This document shows positions 1-7,333 of a stretch of DNA of 9,520 nucleotides, in pieces. The notes beneath the pieces were generated by a model. The model was not told the origin of the DNA, did not search any database, and was given only the letters and a program-made list of their open reading frames with translations. Within the stretch, counting starts at the first letter, position 1, and every line of letters starts with the position of its first letter. The DNA is taken from assembly GCA_903932885.1 (NCBI GenBank), contig CAIZHT010000041.1:1-9520 (forward strand). The letters are read 5' to 3'. The DNA comes from an uncultured Actinomycetes bacterium (lineage in GTDB: Bacteria; Actinomycetota; Actinomycetes; Nanopelagicales; Nanopelagicaceae). Made by a program: the position numbers and the translations under genes.

Positions 1-663
1 AACTTGATCTCGGATTACATGTCCGGCATCGAGTTCGATAACGCGCTTGCGCATCTGATCAACAATTCCTGAATCATGCGTTGCCATCAAGACCGTAGTT
101 CCCTCACGATTGATGCGATCAAGTAACTTCATAATTCCCACACTCGTTGATGGATCTAGGTTTCCTGTTGGCTCATCAGCAATGAGAATCAGCGGACGGC
201 TTACATAAGCACGCGCAATAGCCACTCGCTGCTGCTCTCCACCCGAAATTTCATTGGGAAGGCGATCGCCCTTATCTTCAAGGCCAACTAACTCCAAAAC
301 TTCAGGAACTTCGCGATTTATCTCTTTTTGTGAATAGCCCAATACATGCAAAGTGAATGCAACATTTTCTGTAATTGTTTTATTAGGTAATAAACGAAAA
401 TCCTGGAACACGGTTCCGACTTGGCGGCGTAGCTCTGGAACTTTGTGGTTTGCAAGTGTTCCTAGATCTTTTCCTGCAACGTGAATAGTCCCAGCGGTTG
501 GGCGGTCTTCTCTGAGAATCAACCGTAAAAAAGTTGATTTTCCAGAACCCGATAAACCGACGAGGAAAACAAATTCCCCTTTTGTGATTTCAAGATTCAC
601 ATTATCTAGTGCTGGACGTTCTTGACCAGAGTAGACCTTCGTAACATTTTCTAAACGAATCAC
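1..663 (-). CDS. ftsE: FtsE, cell-division ABC transporter ATPase (partial, 3' end missing)
   Basis: ATPase that pairs with the membrane protein FtsX at the divisome and controls peptidoglycan hydrolases. The visible 221 residues include a Walker A loop GLSGSGKST (36-44, Lys42), ABC signature SGGEQQR (140-146), Walker B ending in [10 protein letters not shown] (Asp163, Glu164) and the switch histidine of MATHDSG (His196). FtsE is usually about 225-230 residues, so only a few residues are lost past the window edge. The start is a GTG (661-663) placed 5 nt after a strong AGAGGAG ribosome site. An ATG one base pair out of phase is followed at once by TGA and is not the start. The 190-bp gap to prfB suggests its own leader. 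ftsX and smpB are expected next but lie outside the window. Confidence 0.95.
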   Translation of the reverse strand, partial: MIRLENVTKVYSGQERPALDNVNLEITKGEFVFLVGLSGSGKSTFLRLILREDRPTAGTIHVAGKDLGTLANHKVPELRRQVGTVFQDFRLLPNKTITENVAFTLHVLGYSQKEINREVPEVLELVGLEDKGDRLPNEISGGEQQRVAIARAYVSRPLILIADEPTGNLDPSTSVGIMKLLDRINREGTTVLMATHDSGIVDQMRKRVIELDAGHVIRDQV

Positions 664-853
664 ATCTACTCCTCTATACAAACTCTGCAGAATCGATACT
701 TGGGCCTGCGCAGCGCCGCATGGATTGCGACGACATACCTTGACCTGACTGGGCTTAGTTTATTGAGATTAGAGAAAAAAGCGCCTCTCTAACGCGCATT
801 TGAGCGTGGTAATAATGTGATATTTATCGATTCCACGCGGGGAATATCTCTGA

Positions 854-1954
854 CTAACTACTGCGGCGCCAGCGAATTCCAGCTTCAATAAATTCATCAA
901 TTTCGCCATCGAGAACTGCACTTGTATTTCCAGTTTCATAATCAGTGCGCAAATCTTTCACCATTTGATATGGCGCTAAAACGTATGAACGCATTTGATT
1001 TCCCCACGAACCAGAGTTATCTCCTTTGAGCGCATTGATTTTTGCTTGCTCTTCCTGGCGACGTCGCTCTAACAACTTTGACTGCAGTACTGCCATTGCT
1101 GTTGCTTTATTTTGAATCTGTGATCGTTCGTTCTGGCATGAGACAACGATTCCAGTTGCCATATGTGTAATGCGTACTGCAGAGTCAGTTGTGTTTACAC
1201 CTTGGCCACCAGGACCAGATGAGCGATAAACATCAACTCGAATCTCTTTTTCATCAATATCAATGTGATCACTTTGCGCAACAACAGGCACGACTTCTAC
1301 GCCGCAAAATGAAGTATGGCGACGGCTCTGACTATCAAAGGGTGATATTCGAACTAAACGGTGCGTTCCCTGCTCAACGGAAAGGGTTCCATAGGCATAC
1401 GGTGCGCTGACTTTGAATGTTGTTGATTTGATTCCCGCTTCTTCAGCATATGACGTTTCAAGTACATCGACATTGAAATTATGTCGCTCGCAATAGCGAA
1501 GATACATACGCATAATCATTTCAGCCCAGTCTGCCGCTTCTACTCCACCTGCTTCTGAGCGAATAGTTATAAGTGCATCTCTATCGTCGTATTCACCATT
1601 GAGCAAAGTCTGAACTTCTAATTCTCCAATAACCTTCACGACAGAATCTAATTCTGCAAAGGCATCGCTCATTCCCGAACCATCAGGCTCACTTGCCGCT
1701 AATTCAAATAGAATCGGAAGTTCTTCAACGCGCCTGCGCAATGATTCTAATTTTGTAATCTCGGATTGAACTCGGGATAAGCGGCTCGTAATCTTTTGTG
1801 CGCTCTCAGGGTCATCCCAAAGATTTGGTACGCCAGCTTGTTCTTCTAATTCAAGTGACTGCTTATGTAATTTCGGAAGGTCGAGAACTTTCTCAATGGA
1901 TACGAGGGTGGCATCGATCGCAGCAATCTCTAGATCGAACTCTCTGGCGGCCAT
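854..1954 (-). CDS. prfB: Peptide chain release factor 2 (RF2)
   Basis: Terminates translation at UGA and UAA by promoting peptidyl-tRNA hydrolysis on the ribosome. The 366-residue protein has the RF2-specific tripeptide SPF (204-206, stop-codon recognition) and the catalytic GGQ loop (249-251) in [11 protein letters not shown], almost the same positions as in E. coli RF2. The N-terminal helical domain is complete. The reading frame is continuous from the ATG: there is no CTTTGA programmed frameshift site near codon 25, as is usual for actinobacteria. A GGTAGG sequence about 8-10 nt upstream is the likely ribosome site. The gene itself ends in UAG, a codon read by RF1, not RF2. Only 28 bp separate it from the pilin-like gene upstream, so read-through transcription from that unit is plausible. 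Confidence 0.97.
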   Translation of the reverse strand: MAAREFDLEIAAIDATLVSIEKVLDLPKLHKQSLELEEQAGVPNLWDDPESAQKITSRLSRVQSEITKLESLRRRVEELPILFELAASEPDGSGMSDAFAELDSVVKVIGELEVQTLLNGEYDDRDALITIRSEAGGVEAADWAEMIMRMYLRYCERHNFNVDVLETSYAEEAGIKSTTFKVSAPYAYGTLSVEQGTHRLVRISPFDSQSRRHTSFCGVEVVPVVAQSDHIDIDEKEIRVDVYRSSGPGGQGVNTTDSAVRITHMATGIVVSCQNERSQIQNKATAMAVLQSKLLERRRQEEQAKINALKGDNSGSWGNQMRSYVLAPYQMVKDLRTDYETGNTSAVLDGEIDEFIEAGIRWRRSS

Positions 1955-1982
1955 AGGTGAAGCCTACCTGAGTTAGTAGAGA

Positions 1983-2546
1983 CTAATAAAGTCGATGACC
2001 GAAGAGATAGAAACCTTCGCTTCGTTGATTTTCTGTTGCTACGCCAGCATGTAATTCAATCTGATTCAATGAAGTCAATGGAATTGCAAAAGGGAGTTTT
2101 GCGATTACTCGAGTACTGATAGCAATTCCATAACCATCACACTCGAACGACTCTAAAGTTATCTCTCCTAATTCAATTCTCTTTTGAGCACTTGAACTTG
2201 CACTCCAATCACGTAACTCTTTGACAACTTCAGAATACCCGTTCGAACAATTGATTGGAATTCTTCGTGCATTCGGTGCTGAATATCTATTCCGAATCAA
2301 TGGTGTAAAGATTGTTCCTTTGCCTTTGTAGTAATTATCAAGATCTAATTCATGTGTGCCTCGCTGGCTGGCAGATTCGCTCGCTTGCACTAATGAGCGT
2401 TGAGCGATGGCAATACTTCCAATATCGCTCATTACCATTATTGAAAATATTGTCACAATGAAGAGTCCAATAATTAGTAACGAGATAGAGCCTTCTTCAT
2501 CACTAAATTTTTGAAAGAGTTCTCTAGCTCGTAATCTCAAAGCCAT
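1983..2546 (-). CDS. TadG/TadE-like pilus-assembly pseudopilin, putative
   Basis: A 187-residue protein, last of four overlapping pilin-like genes. It has a short basic N-terminus, then DEEG (16-19), then one hydrophobic segment at about 20-48 followed by IAQRSLVQASESASQRGT. This arrangement matches the Flp-pilus TadE/G-like N-terminal domain, where the sequence after the membrane helix often reads as a small-residue, Gln/Ala/Ser-rich helix. The rest (50-187) would be outside the membrane and contains Cys100 and Cys136, which could form a disulfide. The glutamate at +5 after the glycine, expected in true Flp pilins, is absent (SISLL), so it is more likely a minor or assembly component. Its ATG overlaps the preceding gene by 10 nt with no clear ribosome site, suggesting translational coupling. 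The family call rests on the N-terminal pattern; the C-terminal domain is not recognised. Confidence 0.62.
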   Translation of the reverse strand: MALRLRARELFQKFSDEEGSISLLIIGLFIVTIFSIMVMSDIGSIAIAQRSLVQASESASQRGTHELDLDNYYKGKGTIFTPLIRNRYSAPNARRIPINCSNGYSEVVKELRDWSASSSAQKRIELGEITLESFECDGYGIAISTRVIAKLPFAIPLTSLNQIELHAGVATENQRSEGFYLFGHRLY

Positions 2547-2947
2547 GGGGATAAATGCTCTTGCGCTATAGCACTTACAGTTCGCCCATTATCAAGGCGT
2601 ATACGAATCTCATTTCTTATAACCGAGTTTGCACTTATACACGGACTTTTACTGCATTCTATATTTATAGTGATTGAATTAATCTCATTAGAAGATAACC
2701 CCATTTTGGCTCCTACAACTGCTATCACTTGCCCTGCAATGATGCGTCCACTTTCATCACTTTTTGTTTGGACATATCCACGAAGACTCTCGCGTGCTAA
2801 GACTTGAGCACTCTCTTCACCCCAACTCAGAGATGCAAATTGATTGAGGTAGATAAATATTGGCAAGAAGAGCGGGATCGCAAGCATGACGAATTCAATC
2901 GAAGCACTTCCTCGTTCTTCTCGAATCAGGCGAGCGAGAGATTTCAC
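2537..2947 (-). CDS. TadE-like minor pilin
   Basis: A 136-residue protein whose N-terminus reads REERG (9-13) then SASIEF and a hydrophobic helix to about residue 36. This is the class III prepilin pattern G/XXXXE[F/Y]: Gly13, Glu at +5 and Phe at +6, so cleavage by a Tad prepilin peptidase after Gly13 is predicted. TadE-family proteins are pseudopilins needed for Flp pilus assembly. The exported part holds Cys98 and Cys103. The start is a GTG overlapping the previous stop as GTGA (4 nt), with GGAG 8 nt upstream. Of the four proteins in this cluster it fits the TadE family best. Confidence 0.77.
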   Translation of the reverse strand: MKSLARLIREERGSASIEFVMLAIPLFLPIFIYLNQFASLSWGEESAQVLARESLRGYVQTKSDESGRIIAGQVIAVVGAKMGLSSNEINSITINIECSKSPCISANSVIRNEIRIRLDNGRTVSAIAQEHLSPWL

Positions 2948-3324
2948 GAGAGATTCTCCATAACGGCGACTCCTGATACATCTATTCGTGGATTTCTCTT
3001 GATCATCGCTATAAAATTTGGAAGCAGTTGAGGAATTACTCGACTTCTGTGCGTTACTAAAATTCTTATGTGCTCGAAAGCATCCGGTGATTTGAGATCA
3101 ATTACTTCATCGCTTGCATAAAGAACTCCCGAAATAGCTCGCTGCGAGGCTTGGCTCTGCGTCATTGCCATATCGAGTGTGCGCATATTTGTTGCAACAA
3201 TGAGTTGAGCGCTAAGTAGGAAAAGGATAAGTAGGGGAATGATTACCATCGCACTCTCTACGCTTCCACGTTCATTTGCGAAATATCGAGCAAAAGTACG
3301 TGAGTGCTTGAAAAGAAATTTCAC
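2944..3324 (-). CDS. TadE-like pseudopilin, putative
   Basis: A 126-residue protein with a 20-residue basic leader ending NERG (17-20), then SVESAMVIIPLL and a hydrophobic helix to about residue 44. This again is the TadE-type arrangement, but the acidic residue sits at +3 after Gly20, not +5, which may alter processing or pilin packing. The part after the helix starts with TLDMAMTQSQASQRAIS, similar in character to the Gln/Ala/Ser-rich stretch in the gene at 1983-2546. The start is GTG, overlapping the upstream stop as GTGA (4 nt) with GGGA about 5 nt ahead. Middle gene of a tightly coupled unit. Family membership is inferred from the N-terminus and context. Confidence 0.66.
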   Translation of the reverse strand: MKFLFKHSRTFARYFANERGSVESAMVIIPLLILFLLSAQLIVATNMRTLDMAMTQSQASQRAISGVLYASDEVIDLKSPDAFEHIRILVTHRSRVIPQLLPNFIAMIKRNPRIDVSGVAVMENLS

Positions 3325-3596
3325 CGAATCCCATTCATTGCATCGAGTGAGTTACGCAAGATTGCAGTAAGGCGTGGCGCTGCAATTGTCCAAATTGCAG
3401 TAACTAGCCCGGTAGTCATAAGTACAACTAGTACCCATCCTGGAACATCTCCACGCTCGCTAGCAACTACTCTCTTTATCCGAATCATTATTGGAATAGC
3501 GAGTGCATGTGATCGTTGAAGAAGTTCTATCTCAGAGCGTGTGACACGATTTCGGGCTTTCTTGCCTGCTGTACAAATTTGATTGAAGATATTCAA
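3321..3596 (-). CDS. Small pilin-like membrane protein, first gene of the Tad-type cluster
   Basis: A 91-residue protein not firmly assigned to a family. Residues 1-45 are basic and polar, then ASERG (45-49) precedes DVPGWVLVVLMTTGLV and a single hydrophobic helix (about 53-72), ending in a short amphipathic tail with PRLTAILRNSLDAM. The ERG motif just before the helix is shared with the next three proteins, which suggests processing by the same peptidase. The size after Gly49 (42 residues) is that of a mature Flp pilin, though Glu+5 is missing and Trp is there in its place. The start is TTG, chosen because AGGAGG lies 5 nt ahead; the in-frame ATG at residue 37 has no ribosome site. A 49-residue leader is long for a Flp-type prepilin, so an alternative is an unprocessed membrane protein. 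Confidence 0.62.
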   Translation of the reverse strand: MNIFNQICTAGKKARNRVTRSEIELLQRSHALAIPIMIRIKRVVASERGDVPGWVLVVLMTTGLVTAIWTIAAPRLTAILRNSLDAMNGIR

Positions 3597-3599
3597 GTA

Positions 3600-3607
3600 C
3601 TCCTCCT
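3600..3607 (-). promoter_or_regulatory. Strong ribosome binding site for the TTG-started pilin-like gene
   Basis: On the minus strand this reads AGGAGGAG; its AGGAGG part ends 5 nt before the TTG codon at 3594-3596. It decides the rare TTG start for the gene at 3321-3596 and is the best Shine-Dalgarno match in the window, suggesting high expression as expected for a pilin-like protein. Confidence 0.8.
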
Positions 3608-3695
3608 GATGTATAGGTGGAGGGAACTATCTAATCTTTATGCATCACGACTATGTAGAAGAGCGAGGTATGTGAATAAGAAGTATCTGTGGAAA

Positions 3696-5039
3696 TTAAA
3701 GAAAAGCGGGTGCAATCTCTGGGAACCACGAGAGCGCTTCATCGCGGAAATTACCTTCTGCTTCAAGCTGACAAAAAATTCCTGTAGTTCCAAGAGTGAC
3801 TCGATGAATCAAGACATATTCGGCTGGCAAATTGAGTTGGAAACCAATCTTTGCAGTGGGATTACGTGGATCGCCAACGCGCGCACTCTGGTCACGTAGC
3901 CATTCACGCGAATATTTGAAGGTTTGTGTTCGAAGCGGTTCAACAAGTGGGACTAGAAAATCAAGAACTAAGTTGGGATCCACATCAACGTCGGCCAATA
4001 TAAAGCCATCCTTTTTGAATCCTTCATACAGGGCTGCAGAATCATCATCGAGTGCATGCTTGAGAAGTCTCTTCATCGGCTCTGGAAAACCATTAGGCAA
4101 TCGGTTGCATGCGCCAAAATCTAAAACACCTAGTCGACCATCGCTGAGCAAACGGAAGTTTCCAGGGTGTGGATCTGCATGGAGTAAACCTGCGCGATCA
4201 GGTGAAGTGAAATGAAAACGAGCTAATTTCATACCTGCGTTATTTCGCTGCTCTTGAGTTCCATTTGCAATGATTTGTGAAAGCGGTGTTCCTTCTAGCC
4301 ATTCAGAGACTAAAACTCGATCAGATGCCATTACGACTTTAGGAATTGCAATGTCGGCATCGCCATCGTAGACACGAGCATAAGTTTCTTGTGCCTGTGC
4401 TTCATAGCGATAATCAACTTCTTCAATTATTCGCGAGCGTAATTCTTCGAGGAGCGGTTTCATCTCAAGGCCTGGCATTACTAATTGGAAAATCTTTGCA
4501 AAACGTTGAATTTGATTGAGGTCAGAAATCAACGCTTCGGCAGCGCCTGGATATTGAATCTTTACTGCTACGGCCCGTCCATCTTTCCACTTCGCCTTAT
4601 GAACTTGGCCAATCGATGCAGATGCAGTTGCTACATCTTCAAAACTTGCAAAATTATCTCGCCAATCTTCACCCAGTTCTTTTGCAAGAACTTTATGCAC
4701 GACGCGAGTTGGTAGCGGTGGTGCAGATTCTTGAAGCTTTGTCAGTGTTTCGCGATACGGCTTTGCAATTTCTTCTGGCAGGGCGGCTTCGAAAACAGAG
4801 AGCGCTTGGCCAAACTTCATTGCGCCACCTTTGAGTTCGCCGAGTACTTTGAAAAGTTGCTCTGCAGTTTTTTCTTGTATCTCAGCAAAGACAACATTGC
4901 TTGACTGGCCAACTAATTGTCGACCGATTCCAAGTGCACCACGACCAGCTAGACCCATGGGAATAGAAACCATTCGCGCAGTGCGAGCCACGGTTGATTG
5001 TGGAATCTCGCTACCTTGCTTGTTGGCCTCGGATGACAT
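3696..5039 (-). CDS. ABC1 (AarF/UbiB/ADCK) family kinase-like protein
   Basis: Member of the ABC1 atypical kinase family; related UbiB and ADCK proteins support lipid or quinone metabolism and ATPase activity, but the actinobacterial target is unknown. In the 447-residue form the family motifs are all present: KFGQ (75-78), the Ala-rich loop ATASASIGQVHKA (137-149) that replaces a kinase P-loop, Lys160 in VAVKIQYPG, the catalytic-loop HADPHPGN (287-294) and DFG (307-309). No membrane helix is evident at the C-terminus. The start is the ATG at 5037-5039, where the protein resembles actinobacterial homologues; a TTG at 5079-5081 would add 14 residues. Neither has a Shine-Dalgarno sequence. CACAAT lies 7 nt before the ATG and could make a leaderless start, but no good -35 is seen. 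Lies 45 bp after the ThiF-like gene, the same order as Rv3196-Rv3197. Confidence 0.93.
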   Translation of the reverse strand: MSSEANKQGSEIPQSTVARTARMVSIPMGLAGRGALGIGRQLVGQSSNVVFAEIQEKTAEQLFKVLGELKGGAMKFGQALSVFEAALPEEIAKPYRETLTKLQESAPPLPTRVVHKVLAKELGEDWRDNFASFEDVATASASIGQVHKAKWKDGRAVAVKIQYPGAAEALISDLNQIQRFAKIFQLVMPGLEMKPLLEELRSRIIEEVDYRYEAQAQETYARVYDGDADIAIPKVVMASDRVLVSEWLEGTPLSQIIANGTQEQRNNAGMKLARFHFTSPDRAGLLHADPHPGNFRLLSDGRLGVLDFGACNRLPNGFPEPMKRLLKHALDDDSAALYEGFKKDGFILADVDVDPNLVLDFLVPLVEPLRTQTFKYSREWLRDQSARVGDPRNPTAKIGFQLNLPAEYVLIHRVTLGTTGIFCQLEAEGNFRDEALSWFPEIAPAFL

Positions 5040-5084
5040 AAGCGCAATTGTGAAGGAAATGGTGCGCGCCCGCCACGTCAAAAT

Positions 5085-6242
5085 TCATACCCATGCGCAA
5101 CCACAGCGTGGGTGAAGGGCGTACGAGATGTGTTCTCTATTACAGGTGCTACCAGAATGAAAACGCGTTCTTGAGCCAACTAAGGATTGATCAATACCAT
5201 CAACATAATTCAAGATTTCCTGCGCGATACGTCCTGAAATTTCATGAGAGGTTGCAATAGAGCTCTCCATCTGGTCTGCACTATTTTCTAAATATTGAGA
5301 AATATCGCCTTGTTCTATTCGTGAAATTTGTATACATCGCAAACATGGGGTTTTACCTGGCTTTACAAGTGGTCCCCATGAAATTCCACCACCTTGTGGA
5401 GTTGATACGAGAAAGAAATCTAAACGGTTACGCATCCATTGCGAAATCAAACCTGTAGATAAATCTTCTTTCGTTGGATCGCCTACATAAATGCGCAGGC
5501 TCTTCTCCTTTTTTTCACTTTTTTTTCTATCGGAGGGAATGGGAAAGAGTGCGAAATCTTTTGCCAATTCAGAAAGTTTGACACTAAAACTTGAACCGAC
5601 ATCACTGGTGCGAAGATATGTGCTTCCAATTTCTCGATGACTAATAGCGTGATTATCTCGAATTCCTTGGGTTCCCATTGAGGTGTTAGTGACTCCGCTA
5701 CCCAAGAAAATTCCATACAGCAGCACTGCAATTCGACTATTTCCAAATATCTCTATCTCAAAATCCTGTCGAGCTGATATGACTTCAACGCCGCCATCGT
5801 CAATTCCTTCACGCCAAGTTATTTCTGACAATTCTGGTGAAAGACGATTTTGCAAGAGTTGCAAAGCAGGATCTCGTTCTTCAACTTTTCTTTTTTTCGC
5901 CTTCGCTGCAATAGCAGGAACATTTGAATGAAATCTATTTGCCAGAACAATCTTGCTCTGGCGCACATCTAAAAAATTATGAGTGTGCAAGGTGGTAAGA
6001 ATTGAATCGAACTCAACATCACAGATTCCTGCCTGTGCTTTGATTTCATCAATACTCTTAGTACCGGTGAGCATCTCAAGAATCGTGCGAGCGCCGCCGT
6101 GATGTAACTCGATACTGTGATCGAAATTGCCTATAACAACTCTTTCACCACCTTCAGGGAATGTGGCGCAATATCGAACTCCTGCTTTTAGCCGTGGTGA
6201 ATATGAGTCGCTTGTATGAAGGCTTCCTGGGTTCTGTGTCAT
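5085..6242 (-). CDS. ThiF/E1-like protein with RRE-like N-terminus (TOMM cyclodehydratase-like, TIGR03882 type)
   Basis: A 385-residue protein resembling the E1-like partner proteins of azole/azoline RiPP (TOMM) pathways. Residues about 20-95 look like a PqqD-type winged helix (RiPP recognition element). A Rossmann-like core follows, and at the C-terminus GPLVKPGKTPCLRC (290-303) with HPRCGC (377-382) gives a CxxC...CxC zinc site: Cys300, Cys303, Cys380, Cys382. The glycine loop expected for nucleotide binding, GxGxxG, reads FGNSRIA (166-172), so adenylation activity is doubtful. No YcaO enzyme or precursor peptide is nearby; homologues lie beside DUF2342 and ABC1 genes across actinobacteria (Rv3196-like). 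The start is the ATG at 6240-6242, with AGGG 7 nt ahead; ATG 6269 or TTG 6284 would be longer forms without a ribosome site. A 6-bp hairpin (6253-6268) lies between these start candidates. Stop TGA. Confidence 0.85.
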   Translation of the reverse strand: MTQNPGSLHTSDSYSPRLKAGVRYCATFPEGGERVVIGNFDHSIELHHGGARTILEMLTGTKSIDEIKAQAGICDVEFDSILTTLHTHNFLDVRQSKIVLANRFHSNVPAIAAKAKKRKVEERDPALQLLQNRLSPELSEITWREGIDDGGVEVISARQDFEIEIFGNSRIAVLLYGIFLGSGVTNTSMGTQGIRDNHAISHREIGSTYLRTSDVGSSFSVKLSELAKDFALFPIPSDRKKSEKKEKSLRIYVGDPTKEDLSTGLISQWMRNRLDFFLVSTPQGGGISWGPLVKPGKTPCLRCIQISRIEQGDISQYLENSADQMESSIATSHEISGRIAQEILNYVDGIDQSLVGSRTRFHSGSTCNREHISYALHPRCGCAWV

Positions 6243-6353
6243 GCTCGAACCCTGCTTCGATAGAAGCATCGATGGATTTTTCAAAGTCGAAGGTGTGTGA
6301 AACTCACCTCAATGTTGTGCCTAAGTAACTCGCTGCGCACTATGAGTATGCAA

Positions 6354-6397
6354 CTTAAAAGAACAAACCCCCGAGCGCATTAGCGCACGAGGGTTTG
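6354..6397 (-). terminator. Rho-independent terminator of the DUF5679 gene
   Basis: Arms at 6364-6378 and 6383-6397 form a 15-position stem with one G-U pair and one mismatch around a TAAT tetraloop, then TTCTTTTAAG on the minus strand. It lies 37 bp after the DUF5679 stop and separates that transcript from the ThiF-like gene downstream. The other strand has no T-run, so it acts on the minus strand only. Confidence 0.85.
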
Positions 6398-6434
6398 CCT
6401 ACGTATAGACGTTAGATAACTAAATATCTAAAAA

Positions 6435-6596
6435 TTACTGTGCTTTGCCAAGGATGCGATTGACCTTGGTGCCACATACAGGACAGATTCCCTGTGCCAT
6501 GCGACGACCAGATTCAGAGACCTTTACAGTTCCCTCGAAATCACGCTTCTCTTTGCACTTACCGCAGTAAGCGTCACCTTTGTATGTCTCAGCCAT
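6435..6596 (-). CDS. DUF5679 zinc-ribbon protein
   Basis: A 53-residue protein missed by length cut-offs. It starts MAETYKGDAYCGKCKEKRDF and has two cysteine pairs, Cys11-Cys14 and Cys38-Cys41, in a rubredoxin-like or zinc-ribbon spacing (CxxC-x23-CxxC). Between them is a basic stretch with SGRRMAQG. This matches the small actinobacterial DUF5679 proteins, whose function is unknown; related zinc ribbons bind nucleic acid or ribosomes. The ATG has a strong GGAGGA site 5-6 nt upstream and the gene ends in TAA followed by its own terminator, so it appears to be a single-gene transcript, probably well expressed. The codon pattern is clean and the cysteine spacing makes a chance ORF unlikely. Confidence 0.9.
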   Translation of the reverse strand: MAETYKGDAYCGKCKEKRDFEGTVKVSESGRRMAQGICPVCGTKVNRILGKAQ

Positions 6597-6635
6597 AATT
6601 TTCCTCCAATCGACGCTTACAACTTTTGAGTTTCA

Positions 6636-6708
6636 CTCACGTATGTGAGCGCCTCTCTCTATTGCTCCCCGTATGGGGCAGGCGTGCATGTATGACGATA
6701 CCCCTGCC
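6636..6708 (-). other. Leader region with small competing hairpins upstream of DUF5679
   Basis: Three short inverted repeats sit between the metallopeptidase stop and the DUF5679 start: CTCAC/GTGAG (6636-6640, 6645-6649), CCCC/GGGG (6667-6670, 6675-6678), both around the same GTAT tetraloop, and GGCAGG/CCTGCC (6677-6682, 6703-6708), which shares bases with the second. The pairings overlap, so only some can form at once. None is followed by a T-run on the minus strand. They may be leader RNA structure or mRNA-end structure; function not known. Confidence 0.3.
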
Positions 6709-6727
6709 TACGCTCAAAATGAGAGAA

Positions 6728-7309
6728 CTAGGGCTGTGAATGGAGGACTTTTTTTAGGATTTCTGGCGCTGCGAGCGCTCGTTCGGCATCCTCATAGCCA
6801 TCCAGATAGGCGGTAGCGCGCTCGCTCTGGGGGAAACGTGAGAGGACGCCATAGAACTCCTCCCCGTGGTCGAAATGGCGCAGGTGGATAGCCTCATGGA
6901 AGAGGACGGAGTCGAGAACATAGTCAGGAGCGCCTTTGAGGCGATCCGAGATTCGGATGGTGCGATCAAGGCTTGTGCACGATCCCCAGCGCTCGCGCAT
7001 TGAGCGCCACGCCACCGATGCTGGGCGCTCGGTAATCTCGGGGGCGAGCTCGCTCAGGAGTTCGCCGACACGAGCGACCATGCGCTCCTCACTTGGGATC
7101 TTTGCATCCTCCATGGCCCGGATCTTGGCGATCATCTGAGGGACCATCTCGCGCTCATCAGCTTTCGACATCCGCGCTGGAATAGATATGACTATGCGAC
7201 CGCCTTGGCGATAGGCAGAGATGTTCTTCTTTCGCCGAGCTGAGCGAACTACAACAATCTCTCCCTCTGTAATCCCGGGCAGGATGCCATCGTCTGAGAA
7301 ATCTTCCAT
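6728..7309 (-). CDS. YgjP-like (DUF45, M48-type) metallopeptidase
   Basis: Predicted zinc-dependent peptidase of 193 residues. It has HEAIH at 138-142 with a third ligand His148 in HFDHGEEF, the pattern of the YgjP/DUF45 family (HExxH...H), and the family hallmark RWGSC at 107-111. There is no signal peptide, so the protein is cytoplasmic. Cellular substrates are not established. The ATG has AAGGAG 13 nt upstream, a long spacing, and an in-frame stop lies just before it, so no earlier start exists. Base use differs clearly from its neighbours: sample 60-base stretches count 58% (6841-6900) and 68% (7021-7080) G+C, against 42% in a stretch of the DUF2342 gene (7621-7680). It has a separate promoter region and 131 bp to the next gene. 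In other actinobacteria related metallopeptidase genes also occur near DUF5679 and DUF2342 genes. Confidence 0.92.
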   Translation of the reverse strand: MEDFSDDGILPGITEGEIVVVRSARRKKNISAYRQGGRIVISIPARMSKADEREMVPQMIAKIRAMEDAKIPSEERMVARVGELLSELAPEITERPASVAWRSMRERWGSCTSLDRTIRISDRLKGAPDYVLDSVLFHEAIHLRHFDHGEEFYGVLSRFPQSERATAYLDGYEDAERALAAPEILKKVLHSQP

Positions 7310-7333
7310 GTGAAAACCGTATCTCCTTTATGC

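Noticed and set aside
662..666. ATG overlapping the ftsE GTG as its start
   Set aside because: It reads ATG TGA and stops at once; the GTG frame gives FtsE.
769..792. Terminator between prfB and ftsE (TTAGAGA/TCTCTAA)
   Set aside because: Only a 7-bp AT-rich stem with a 10-base loop and no T-run after it on the minus strand.
4485..5115. Several plus-strand ORFs of 70-95 residues inside the ABC1 gene
   Set aside because: They lie antisense to a gene with all family motifs and have no recognisable features.
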